From CAYTUI01 sp964441335 (lineage in GTDB: Bacteria > Patescibacteriota > Patescibacteriia > UBA1558 > 2-01-FULL-52-15), in assembly GCA_964441335.1 (NCBI GenBank), contig CAYTUI010000043.1, positions 1-9,981 of the forward strand: DNA of 9,981 bases, given 5' to 3'. Each line of letters opens with the position of its first letter. The stretch's first letter is position 1. The notes beneath the pieces are model-generated. The model searched no databases and was not told the DNA's origin. It worked only from the letters and a program-made list of their open reading frames with translations. Shown one piece after another: positions 1 through 6,088 of this stretch. Made by a program: the position numbers and the translations under genes.

Positions 1-9
1 GCGAGTTCA

Positions 10-80
10 GCCGCCCCCGAGACTTTTGGTTACTTTTGGTCACAAAAGTAACGCCCGCCGGCGAGGCGGACGGGGGTGGC
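10..80. repeat. Composite palindromic repeat element (REP-like)
   Basis: Three inverted repeats are nested here. The outer arms at 10-19 and 71-80 pair over ten positions with one G-T wobble. Inside are a perfect 10-bp stem with a 4-nt loop (29-38 with 43-52, arm GTTACTTTTG) and a GC stem CCGCC/GGCGG (55-59 with 65-69) that includes the palindrome CGCCGGCG. The 9-mer ACTTTTGGT also occurs twice in direct orientation (22-30, 32-40). It lies downstream of the aspS terminator and encodes nothing visible. The nested architecture resembles dispersed palindromic repeats; whether it is multi-copy cannot be judged from one window. Confidence 0.6.
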
Positions 81-83
81 TAC

Positions 84-112
84 AAAAAAAGTAGCAGGTC
101 CAGACCCGCTAC
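84..112 (-). terminator. Intrinsic terminator of aspS
   Basis: Read on the minus strand, GTAGCGGGTC pairs with GACCTGCTAC (103-112 with 91-100; one G-U wobble, very short loop), followed directly by seven U residues (84-90). It lies 18 nt beyond the aspS stop codon. This is a textbook rho-independent terminator and probably ends the asnS/ORF156/aspS transcript. Confidence 0.8.
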
Positions 113-149
113 TACCTACTCCCTACTACCTACTTCCTACTACCTAACT
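106..149. repeat. CTAC/GTAG low-complexity repeat at the aspS 3' end
   Basis: An imperfect tandem of CTACTACCTAC-type units occupies the spacer and runs into the aspS reading frame. The last five sense codons of aspS (LGSRK) and its TAG stop lie inside the repeat. Similar TAG-rich tracts occur at 1558-1632 and 2143-2194 and nowhere else in the window. Confidence 0.6.
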
Positions 150-1554
150 TCATCTCAATCCCCAAATCATCCAACTGTTTTTTACTGACCGTTGAAGGTG
201 AATCCAACAAATGATCTGTGCCGTCACTGGTTAAAGGAAAGGCGCTGATCTCCCGCAGATTCTTTTCGCCAGCTAATATCATTATTACTCTTTCAATACC
301 CGAAGCAATACCTCCATGCGGTGGCACACCGTATTTAAAAGCGGTAATCAGATGTTCAAACTTTTGTTTATCGTTGGCAGTAAAACCAATCAGATCCCAA
401 ACTTTTTCCTGCAATTTTGGATCATGAATTCTAATACTGCCACCGGCTACTTCAAAGCCGTTTAAAACCATATCATGCTGTAAACTTCGGGCTTTCAAGG
501 GATCACTATCCAGCAAATCAATATCATCAGGGTGCGGAGCAGTAAACATGTGATGCGACGGTGCCAATTTAGTCGCTCCCTCTATCATTTCAATTTCCTT
601 AGCCTCATTATTAAACAAGGGAAAATCTACCACCCAAGCAAAGGCTAATTCATTTTGGTCATTTTTGTCTGTCCGTAAATCAGGTTTATCTGTCTTAAAT
701 TTTTCCAGCGCGTCTTTATGCTTTAAACGCGGCCAAGGTTTGGCGGTAATAGTTTTATCCGGAAATAAAGTTTCCACCATGGTGGTCATCATCTTTTCGA
801 TAAACTGCAAAATATCTTCTTGCGTGACAAAAGACATTTCCATATCCAGCTGATAAAACTCTCCGGGACTGCGGTCGGCGCGAGCGTCTTCATCACGGAA
901 GCAAGGCGCAATCTGAAAATATCTTTCAAAACCGGCCACCATCAGCAATTGTTTATACTGCTGGGGACTCTGCGGCAAAGCAAAAAACTTTCCTTTGTGT
1001 AAACGCGAGGGAACTAAATAATCGCGTGCTCCTTCAGGAGTTGATTTTGATAACAGCGGCGTTTGTATTTCAATAAAACCGGCCTGCTTCAGATAATCTC
1101 TGAAAAAGAAAATAACCTCATGGCGCAATTTCATATTTAAAGCCAAACGTTCATGACGCAAATCCAAATAGCGATATTTTAAACGCAATTCCTCTTTGGC
1201 CTGACGTTCTTCATTATCTATTTCAAACGGCGGAACTTCCGAGGTACTGATAATCTCCAGACTCTTAGCCAGTATCTCAATATGACCGGTCACCAAGCCT
1301 TCATTGATTTGCTTTCCTCCCCGCTTCTGCACCAGACCGCTTATTTTCAAAACATACTCCGGCCGAATATCTTTAATTAAGTCGGCGCTGGAACCCATTT
1401 CGCTGGGCACGCAGACTATCTGAATTAAACCGGTGGAATCGCGTAAATCAACAAAAACAATCTTGCCCATTTTGCGAATGGTCTGCGCCCAGCCGGCCAG
1501 CTCAACTGTCTGACCGTCGTTGATGTTGATTGTTTCGTTGATGTAGGTTTTCAT
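130..1554 (-). CDS. aspS: Aspartyl-tRNA synthetase, bacterial type lacking the GAD insertion domain
   Basis: This class II synthetase charges tRNA-Asp with aspartate in the cytoplasm. The N-terminal OB-fold anticodon-binding domain covers about residues 1-105. The catalytic core follows: the motif 1 region ends near P166, with the bacterial signature ARDYLVPSR (176-184); motif 2 is FRDEDARADRSPGEFYQLD (219-237); motif 3 is GIASGIER (415-422). The protein has 474 residues against about 590 for a typical bacterial enzyme. The shortfall lies between TDKPDLR (288-294) and FAWVVDFPLF (305-314), where bacterial AspRS carries the roughly 120-residue GAD domain, so that domain has been cleanly lost. 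Met29 occupies the position where non-discriminating enzymes often have His, which fits a tRNA-Asp-specific enzyme next to asnS. The ATG start has no SD. The last five residues come from a flanking repeat. Probably the last gene of an asnS-ORF156-aspS unit. Confidence 0.96.
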   Translation of the reverse strand: MKTYINETININDGQTVELAGWAQTIRKMGKIVFVDLRDSTGLIQIVCVPSEMGSSADLIKDIRPEYVLKISGLVQKRGGKQINEGLVTGHIEILAKSLEIISTSEVPPFEIDNEERQAKEELRLKYRYLDLRHERLALNMKLRHEVIFFFRDYLKQAGFIEIQTPLLSKSTPEGARDYLVPSRLHKGKFFALPQSPQQYKQLLMVAGFERYFQIAPCFRDEDARADRSPGEFYQLDMEMSFVTQEDILQFIEKMMTTMVETLFPDKTITAKPWPRLKHKDALEKFKTDKPDLRTDKNDQNELAFAWVVDFPLFNNEAKEIEMIEGATKLAPSHHMFTAPHPDDIDLLDSDPLKARSLQHDMVLNGFEVAGGSIRIHDPKLQEKVWDLIGFTANDKQKFEHLITAFKYGVPPHGGIASGIERVIMILAGEKNLREISAFPLTSDGTDHLLDSPSTVSKKQLDDLGIEMKLGSRK

Positions 1555-1557
1555 GGT

Positions 1558-1632
1558 TTAGTTTGGTAGCTTGGTAGCTTGGTAGTTTAGTAGTGCATGC
1601 GTCTGCTCTACAAATCTACCACGCTACTAATC
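1558..1632. repeat. GTAG-rich spacer with tandem 8-mers and an inverted repeat
   Basis: The 8-mer TTGGTAGC is repeated head to tail almost three times (1563-1585). A 13-nt inverted pair follows (1581-1593 against 1608-1620, 11 of 13 matching) around the palindrome GCATGC (1595-1600). It fills most of the spacer between ORF156 and aspS. I see no promoter or SD in it. It resembles the tracts at 106-149 and 2143-2194. Confidence 0.6.
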
Positions 1633-1650
1633 TGCATACTATCTATGGTC

Positions 1651-2121
1651 TCAAACGGTTAATTGCCGCTTATCAAATGGAACGCTTGGGAAATAAACCA
1701 ACACATCCACGCCCTTGAGCTCCATCATCTCGTAATTTTTTCTCGTCATTAATGAGAAATTTCGACCGTCAGTCAAATACTGATCTTTAAAAACTTGATA
1801 ATCATTTACTTTAAAATCCGGGGCACCCCTCTGCGGTCGAGTTGGATCTGGTCGCCTAATCTTAATAACTTTTAATAGACCGGCTAACGTATTCAAAGGC
1901 TCACTTAATAAATAAGTAGAACCGGCTAGCGTTCCAGTTTTATCTCCCAAAGTCCCTAGAGTTTTAACGAGCTCGTGCAAATCATCAAACTCACTCTCAT
2001 CCTTTGAAAAAATCGCCAAATAGTCAACAACCAAACCTTCTTCTTTAGTATTATCAATAATCGCTTTCAAACCTTGATTAACAATATAATTTACAATCTC
2101 CTCCAATTTTTGTTTTGTCAT
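1651..2121 (-). CDS. Hypothetical protein, 156 residues, between asnS and aspS
   Basis: I do not recognise a family. The product is soluble-looking, with no signal peptide or membrane segment. An N-terminal helix (about 3-22) leads into a strand VVDYLAIF (31-38), an acidic helix with DESEFDDLHE (41-50), and a basic motif with Arg/Pro repeats, RRPDPTRPQRGAPDF (89-103), which is the most distinctive part. It ends in a strand VDVLVYF (138-144). The reading frame is clean, has an ATG start and TGA stop, and is flanked by repeat tracts 69 nt from asnS and 96 nt from aspS. There is no SD, in keeping with its neighbours. Co-orientation with two synthetases and no visible terminator between them suggest co-transcription; a role linked to translation would be a guess. 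Confidence 0.75.
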   Translation of the reverse strand: MTKQKLEEIVNYIVNQGLKAIIDNTKEEGLVVDYLAIFSKDESEFDDLHELVKTLGTLGDKTGTLAGSTYLLSEPLNTLAGLLKVIKIRRPDPTRPQRGAPDFKVNDYQVFKDQYLTDGRNFSLMTRKNYEMMELKGVDVLVYFPSVPFDKRQLTV

Positions 2122-2142
2122 AAACTTTGCATTAACCGTCCC

Positions 2143-2194
2143 TCTACCAATCTACTTATCTACAAGCTACATACCTACCAGTCTACATACCTAC
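2143..2194. repeat. CTAC/GTAG low-complexity repeat at the asnS 3' end
   Basis: Imperfect units of CTACC, CTACATAC and similar fill the spacer between asnS and ORF156. The asnS stop codon (TAG, 2191-2193 on the minus strand) is the first unit of the tract as transcribed. The same arrangement occurs at aspS. Confidence 0.55.
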
Positions 2195-3486
2195 GGCCTT
2201 AATCTATTAATTGTCCTTGGGAACGGAATTGTCTCACGCACATGTTTAACGCCAGTCATCCAGCCGACCAGTCTTTCTAAACCGACGCCAAAACCGGAAT
2301 GCGGCACACTGCCGTAACGACGTAAATCCAAATACCACTGCCAATCAGACAAAGCAAAACCTTGCTGTTTAATCCGCTCTAATAGAATATCATAATTGTC
2401 TTCACGTTGCGACCCGCCGATAATTTCTCCGAAACCTTCAGGCGCAATTAAATCACTGCCCAAAACCAAATTGTCATTATCAGGATCGCGCTTCATATAA
2501 AAAGCTTTGATTGCCGTCGGCCATTTTTCCACGAAAATCGGCAAACCACTTTCCTGCGTCAATAAAGTTTCATCGTCCCCGCCTAAATCCTGATTATCTT
2601 TTATGTCAGAGCCTAACTGCTGTAATTTTTTCACAGCTTCGGCATGAGTCATTCTGACAAACGGCGCCTTAATCTTTTTCAGTCCTTCAATATCCCGCTC
2701 CAAAATCCCCAACTCCAAACTGCAGAGTTCCAAAACCTTCTTAACCACAAAACAAATCAACTCTTCCTGAACTTGCATATTAGCCTGATGATCGGTCCAG
2801 GCCATTTCCGCGTCCATCATCCAAAACTCTGTCAGATGCCTTCTGGTTTTGGATTTCTCCGCCCGAAAGACCGGTCCGAAATCAAAAACCTTGCCGAAAG
2901 AAAAAATCGCCGCTTCTATATAGAGCTGGCCGCTCTGTGCTAGATAAGCTTTTTGTTCATCAAAATAATTCAGTTCAAAAAGTTCAGTGGTGCCTTCACA
3001 GGCGTTCGGTGTCAAAATCGGCGAGTCAATTTTTATAAACCCCCTATTATTCAAATATTCAAATATGCCATTAATTACCACGTTGCGGACCCGCTGAATC
3101 GCCCACTGCTTACTGGAACGCAGCCACAAATGACGGTTGTCCATCAAAAAATCCACCCCGTGTTCTTTATTACTGATGGGATATTCGGCGGCCAACTGCT
3201 CAACCTGCAAATCCTTAACCTGAAGCTCATACTCCTCTTTTTTGGGATGCTTAGCTACTTCGCCACTAACAATAACCGAGGACTCTTGCGTAAGTTTCAA
3301 AACTGTCTGCCAAAGCTCCGGCGCAACACTCTTCTCCTCAACAACCGCCTGACAAAAACCCGACCCGTCTCTTAACTGCAAAAAAGCGATCTTGCCTGAT
3401 GATCGCGAGTTATATACCCAAGCCTTAATTGTAACTAGAGAGCCGACTTTATTTTTAAGCTCGGCAATAGTTGTGGTTTCTGCCAT
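2191..3486 (-). CDS. asnS: Asparaginyl-tRNA synthetase
   Basis: This class IIb synthetase attaches asparagine to tRNA-Asn in the cytoplasm, so the cell need not rely on the Asp-tRNA-Asn amidation route. The OB-fold anticodon-binding domain covers about residues 1-100 (VTIKAWVYNSRSS at 18-30). The catalytic core shows the AsnRS-type NACEGTTELF (161-170), motif 2 FRAEKSKTRRHLTEFW (207-222), GGSQRED (357-363) and motif 3 GFGVGLER (398-405), ending in IPFPRT. The length of 431 residues is normal for the family. The frame is open 12 codons further upstream to a TTG, but I chose the ATG at 3486: it matches the family's N terminus and sits 7 nt after a -10 box. No SD is visible. It is first of three co-oriented genes, with ORF156 and aspS downstream. 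Confidence 0.95.
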   Translation of the reverse strand: MAETTTIAELKNKVGSLVTIKAWVYNSRSSGKIAFLQLRDGSGFCQAVVEEKSVAPELWQTVLKLTQESSVIVSGEVAKHPKKEEYELQVKDLQVEQLAAEYPISNKEHGVDFLMDNRHLWLRSSKQWAIQRVRNVVINGIFEYLNNRGFIKIDSPILTPNACEGTTELFELNYFDEQKAYLAQSGQLYIEAAIFSFGKVFDFGPVFRAEKSKTRRHLTEFWMMDAEMAWTDHQANMQVQEELICFVVKKVLELCSLELGILERDIEGLKKIKAPFVRMTHAEAVKKLQQLGSDIKDNQDLGGDDETLLTQESGLPIFVEKWPTAIKAFYMKRDPDNDNLVLGSDLIAPEGFGEIIGGSQREDNYDILLERIKQQGFALSDWQWYLDLRRYGSVPHSGFGVGLERLVGWMTGVKHVRETIPFPRTINRLRP

Positions 3487-3493
3487 ATAGATT

Positions 3494-3522
3494 AAATTAG
3501 CTGATTTTAAGGTAATTATCAA
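3494..3522 (-). promoter_or_regulatory. Predicted asnS promoter, probably giving a leaderless mRNA
   Basis: On the minus strand TTGATA (3517-3522) is followed after exactly 17 nt by TAATTT (3494-3499). Only seven bases separate the -10 box from the asnS ATG (3486), so transcription should start at or next to the A of the start codon. It abuts the hairpin that ends the upstream HAD gene. Confidence 0.55.
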
Positions 3523-3523
3523 G

Positions 3524-3556
3524 AGCCCCGCCCAGTCAGTTGACCAGGCGGGGTCT
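3524..3556 (-). terminator. Hairpin terminator of the HAD gene
   Basis: CCCCGCC (3526-3532) pairs with GGCGGGG (3547-3553), and the stem can extend through a wobble and an inner GGTCA/TGACT match. It starts a few bases after the HAD stop codon (3560-3562). The following U-tract is poor (CTCTTGATAATT), so termination may be incomplete, with the asnS promoter directly downstream. Confidence 0.65.
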
Positions 3557-3559
3557 TAG

Positions 3560-4249
3560 TTAAGGCAGGACCACTTTGGTCCAATCGTCGATTTCGGCCT
3601 CGGCGATTTGAGCCGTGCGGCCGCAACCGTTGCGACGGGCGTTAAAGAACGCGAAGTGTGTGCCGGCAGCCAGAGCGCAACCGGCGTCGCTTTCAGAATC
3701 GCCGACCATGAGTGTCTGCTCCGGTCTGACGCCGTGATGATCCATGACTTCGATCAGGCCGGCTGGATGGGGTTTGTTCAAGCCAACGAAACGAGAGTTC
3801 TTACCCAATGCCAGGATCGGCAAATTGGGCACTTTCAAAACCCGAGCTTGCGCAAAAGCCACGTCTTGCTGTGTACCAGTCAGGACATGAACATGCTTGT
3901 CGCTGCTAATCAACCCCCTGACCACTCTGCGAGCTCCTTTGTAAGCCACCGTATTGGCGGCTCGCAGTTCCGGGCTATCAAATCTCCAGTAGTGATCATT
4001 GAAGTAAGCCCGATGCCCGCCCTGAAAACCACTTAAACGAGCGAACAACTCTTCGTCGTGGTAGTTATTCCAGAGCAGCATGGCGTCTCTAAAACTGACC
4101 TGCGGCAAACCCAGATCCCACTGGGTTTCGTTGATCTTGGTCACAATGTGTCTTTCTTTGACCTTAACCAAGGTATAGTCAAGGTCAAAGACAACCAAAA
4201 GAACAAGTCGAAACAGCTGGCCTACTTTCACATAGGGATTGAGAAGCAA
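3560..4249 (-). CDS. HAD-superfamily hydrolase (phosphatase-like)
   Basis: Predicted Mg-dependent phosphohydrolase of the haloacid dehalogenase superfamily, related in layout to phosphoglycolate-phosphatase-like members. All four motifs are present: motif I FDLDYT with nucleophile D22 and acid/base D24; motif II VLTGT around T124; motif III lysine K159 in NKPHP; motif IV VGDSESD with D184 and D188. The cap region (about 30-115) is helical. The length of 229 residues is usual. The start is a TTG, justified by an AGGAGG SD five bases upstream (4255-4260) and a promoter behind it; the first 15 residues before the motif I strand form a short extension. The gene is GC-richer by eye than asnS and aspS and is closed by its own hairpin. 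The substrate cannot be told from sequence. The neighbouring nuclease-like gene might hint at nucleic-acid end processing, but that is weak. Confidence 0.88.
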   Translation of the reverse strand: MLLNPYVKVGQLFRLVLLVVFDLDYTLVKVKERHIVTKINETQWDLGLPQVSFRDAMLLWNNYHDEELFARLSGFQGGHRAYFNDHYWRFDSPELRAANTVAYKGARRVVRGLISSDKHVHVLTGTQQDVAFAQARVLKVPNLPILALGKNSRFVGLNKPHPAGLIEVMDHHGVRPEQTLMVGDSESDAGCALAAGTHFAFFNARRNGCGRTAQIAEAEIDDWTKVVLP

Positions 4250-4254
4250 GATAT

Positions 4255-4260
4255 CCTCCT
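4255..4260 (-). promoter_or_regulatory. Strong SD fixing a TTG start for the HAD gene
   Basis: AGGAGG lies five bases before TTG 4249, inside AGGAGGATATC. The same 11-mer forms the SD region of the zinc-finger gene (6075-6085). A short hairpin, CCTAC/GTAGG (4264-4268 with 4272-4276), sits just upstream and could affect ribosome access. Confidence 0.75.
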
Positions 4261-4313
4261 TAACCTACGGTGTAGGCTGCTGGTTGTTGTTGTAAAGAAA
4301 CTAGAACAACTTG

Positions 4314-4342
4314 AAACTAGCAAGAAATATACCCACCGTCAA
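4314..4342 (-). promoter_or_regulatory. Predicted promoter of the HAD gene
   Basis: TTGACG (4337-4342) is separated by 17 nt from TAGTTT (4314-4319), with an upstream TG giving an extended -10 (TGCTAGTTT). The predicted leader is about 60 nt. The -10 match is mediocre. Confidence 0.45.
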
Positions 4343-4394
4343 ATAATGAGCATACTCCTAGATAAACGCTGGGGATTTTGAATATTAGAAAATT

Positions 4395-4430
4395 GACCCC
4401 TCCTTACCAAGGAGGGGTAAGGGGAGGTCA
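4395..4430. repeat. Inverted-repeat element in the HAD upstream spacer
   Basis: CCCCTCCTT (4397-4405) and AAGGAGGGG (4409-4417) form a perfect 9-bp stem with a 3-nt loop. A further downstream copy, GGTAAGGGGAGGTC (4417-4430), can pair imperfectly with the left arm, offering an alternative fold. The element is not next to the end of either flanking gene. Its style is that of a dispersed palindromic repeat; copy number cannot be judged here. The rest of the 258-nt spacer (4250-4507) shows only the HAD promoter and leader. Confidence 0.5.
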
Positions 4431-4491
4431 GAGGGGTTTAAAGTTTAAAAATTAATTCTTAATGAAATAAATCTGGTGGTTTATCTGATTT

Positions 4492-4525
4492 AAAAACAGC
4501 CCCTTCGTTATTCACAAAGGGGCTG
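4492..4525 (-). terminator. Intrinsic terminator overlapping the end of the nuclease-like gene
   Basis: CAGCCCCTT (4517-4525 as read on the minus strand) pairs with AAGGGGCTG (4497-4505), a perfect 9-bp stem followed by UUUUU. The left arm encodes the last residues of the protein (QPL) and the TAA stop lies in the loop, so coding sequence and terminator share bases. Confidence 0.85.
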
Positions 4526-4942
4526 ACGAGCAGAGCGCTTGGCCAGGAATTTCTGGCGCAGTCCGGCCACGGCCTGCAAAACCTTATGTCTGACAATCCG
4601 GTCGTCCTCGTCGTGTTTGACCACCACCACCGCTATTGGGCGATTCCTCTTGGCCTGTGATTCAAACCTCTTGCGACCGGCTTCAGAACTCTTAATCTGG
4701 ATGTAGATATGACCAACGTCAGTATTGACGATCAGATCAATTCCTCTCATGTCCTGGTCATGGGTCGGGGTGATCACCTCCTTAAACCAGGCCGGTAGTT
4801 GGTCGTCTTCAGGCACTTGAACAAGGACAGCCAAAGCCCTGTGTTCGTTGAACGAGCCAAGACCCTTGGTAACATCAGGCAGTCTTTTGACCCAGCGGCC
4901 AAAATTCCTGCCGGTCATCGGACGCTCTCTGTGATGTCTCAT
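4508..4942 (-). CDS. Small protein with a putative PD-(D/E)XK nuclease-like core
   Basis: I do not recognise an exact family. The 144 residues carry an arrangement typical of restriction-endonuclease-like folds: E33 in a helix (FNEHRALAVLVQ), then D69 in a GIDLIV strand, a turn, and Q82-x-K84 in the next strand (IYIQIKSS). E...D...QxK is a known variant of the D-(E/Q)xK metal site, as in Mrr-like and VRR-NUC-type enzymes. A further strand, IAVVVVKH (103-110), and a helix follow. The termini are basic, which suits nucleic-acid binding. The open frame extends 23 codons upstream of M1, but the ATG at 4942 follows a GGGAGGT SD (4946-4952) and a promoter that overlaps the extension, so the short form is right. 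No methyltransferase is nearby, so a restriction role is not supported. DNA repair, RNA processing or a nuclease-dead role remain open. Confidence 0.7.
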   Translation of the reverse strand: MRHHRERPMTGRNFGRWVKRLPDVTKGLGSFNEHRALAVLVQVPEDDQLPAWFKEVITPTHDQDMRGIDLIVNTDVGHIYIQIKSSEAGRKRFESQAKRNRPIAVVVVKHDEDDRIVRHKVLQAVAGLRQKFLAKRSARQPLCE

Positions 4943-4973
4943 CCCACCTCCCTTCAAAGAACCGCAATCAGAC

Positions 4974-5002
4974 AAAATAGCGCATCTGCTTATATTTGGC
5001 AA
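4974..5002 (-). promoter_or_regulatory. Predicted promoter of the nuclease-like gene
   Basis: TTGCCA (4997-5002) and TATTTT (4974-4979) are 17 nt apart, about 31 nt before the SD-led ATG. The -35 lies in a perfect small inverted repeat, TTGGCA/TGCCAA (4996-5001 with 5006-5011), which could be a hairpin after the epimerase gene or an operator-like site. Confidence 0.5.
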
Positions 5003-5023
5003 GCCTGCCAAAAACTAAGTCTT

Positions 5024-5971
5024 TTATTTATAAATTTGCCGGTAATATTTCACCGCCTCTGACAATCCTGTTTCAATAGTGTGCTTCGGCTGATAACCTA
5101 ATTTAGCAATCCTAGCAATATCCGCCTGATAGAACATCGGCTCACCCGGACGATTAGCCACCAATTTAATTTCAATTTCAGCATCCATTAACTCCATCAG
5201 TTTAGTCGCTACATTATATAAAGTGGAAACACAGCCTGAAGAAATATTGTAAACATTTTGATGATTATCCTGGCTAAACGCATCGTCAAAATTTTCAATC
5301 AACAACCGCAAACCGGCGATAGTATCATCTATATAGGTAAAGTCCATAGCCTTGTCTTTGCCGCCGTAGATTTCCAAAGACTCCTGCTTCATTATTTTTC
5401 TGATCACCAACGGCACAAATCTGTCCGAAGTATCGTAGCGACCATAAACATTGGAAAAACGCGCAATGATTGTTTCCAGACCGTCAGTTCGCCGGTAACC
5501 TTGCGCTAGACTTTCTCCAAATAATTTACTGGCCGAATATTGATTAGCACAATTTAAATGATGAGCCATTGCCTCATTTATCTTGCCTTCATGTCCGCTG
5601 GTCAAAACATCGCCGTAAACTTCGCGGGAAGAGGCAATGATAATTTTTTTAATATCCAACTTTCTGGCAATGTCATATACTCTATTAGTAGTAATAACAT
5701 TTTCTACCGCCAAATTTGGATCTTTAATTAAATCAAAAACTCTGGCATTAGCCGCCAAATGGATTATGATATCAACTTTAGCAGATCTTAATTTGTCCAA
5801 TAACTCCTCTGTCGGACTATTTAGCATATCAAACATAACAGTCTGCTGTTGGGCCGACTGACTCCAGTCGTTCGGACGTCTGTCCAAACCCAAAAAATCT
5901 GCTTTGTCGGCCAATAGACTTTCAGCCAAAGCTGTGCCAATCATACCGCTAGAACCGGTTATAAGTATCAT
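5024..5971 (-). CDS. NAD(P)-dependent epimerase/dehydratase (extended SDR, nucleotide-sugar type)
   Basis: Predicted cytoplasmic enzyme that interconverts or dehydrates a nucleotide sugar, probably for surface polysaccharide. The N-terminal Rossmann fold carries GSSGMIG (6-12), the extended-SDR form of the dinucleotide-binding glycine motif, with an acidic D30 at the end of the second strand that favours NAD. HLAAN (71-75) marks strand 4. The catalytic residues are S114/S115 in IASSREVYG and Y145-x3-K149 in QYSASK. The C-terminal half has family motifs including RFSNVYG, DFTYIDD and NRPGEP. At 315 residues it is full length. It resembles UDP-glucose 4-epimerases and related dehydratases, but the substrate cannot be fixed. 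It stands alone with no other sugar genes beside it, is AT-rich and has no SD; a plausible promoter lies upstream. Confidence 0.9.
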   Translation of the reverse strand: MILITGSSGMIGTALAESLLADKADFLGLDRRPNDWSQSAQQQTVMFDMLNSPTEELLDKLRSAKVDIIIHLAANARVFDLIKDPNLAVENVITTNRVYDIARKLDIKKIIIASSREVYGDVLTSGHEGKINEAMAHHLNCANQYSASKLFGESLAQGYRRTDGLETIIARFSNVYGRYDTSDRFVPLVIRKIMKQESLEIYGGKDKAMDFTYIDDTIAGLRLLIENFDDAFSQDNHQNVYNISSGCVSTLYNVATKLMELMDAEIEIKLVANRPGEPMFYQADIARIAKLGYQPKHTIETGLSEAVKYYRQIYK

Positions 5972-5998
5972 GAAATATAGTTATAAAATAATAGCCAT

Positions 5999-6027
5999 AG
6001 TTTAATAGATTTGCGTCTTTTTGCCAA
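5999..6027 (-). promoter_or_regulatory. Predicted promoter of the epimerase gene
   Basis: TTGGCA (6022-6027) and TAAACT (5999-6004) are 17 nt apart, about 28 nt before the ATG at 5971. A nearer TATAAC (5980-5985) could instead give an almost leaderless transcript but lacks a good -35. The region is shared with the divergent zinc-finger gene, whose own plus-strand promoter I could not place with confidence. Confidence 0.4.
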
Positions 6028-6074
6028 ACTTGCCTAAACCAACCTAATGTGGCAATCTGACGACAGTTCTTCAC

Positions 6075-6080
6075 AGGAGG
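6075..6080 (+). promoter_or_regulatory. Strong SD fixing the zinc-finger gene start
   Basis: AGGAGG lies eight bases before ATG 6089. It rules out the upstream in-frame ATG at 6047, which has no SD. Confidence 0.8.
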
Positions 6081-6088
6081 ATATCTGC

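Noticed and set aside
106..149. CTAC repeats as a CRISPR array
   Set aside because: The units are only 4-11 bases, imperfect and without unique spacers; no cas genes are present.
3487..3522. 12-codon N-terminal extension of asnS from a TTG at 3522
   Set aside because: It overlaps the predicted promoter, has no SD and extends beyond the usual AsnRS N terminus; the ATG at 3486 fits better.
4508..4942. A restriction-modification or other defence system
   Set aside because: Only nuclease-like residues were seen; no methylase, specificity subunit or other defence gene adjoins it.
4943..5011. 23-codon N-terminal extension of the nuclease-like gene
   Set aside because: It spans the SD (translated as GGG) and the promoter boxes, so it is open by chance; ATG 4942 follows a strong SD.
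6047..6088. Upstream ATG for the zinc-finger gene
   Set aside because: It has no SD, and the extension contains the SD of the internal ATG.
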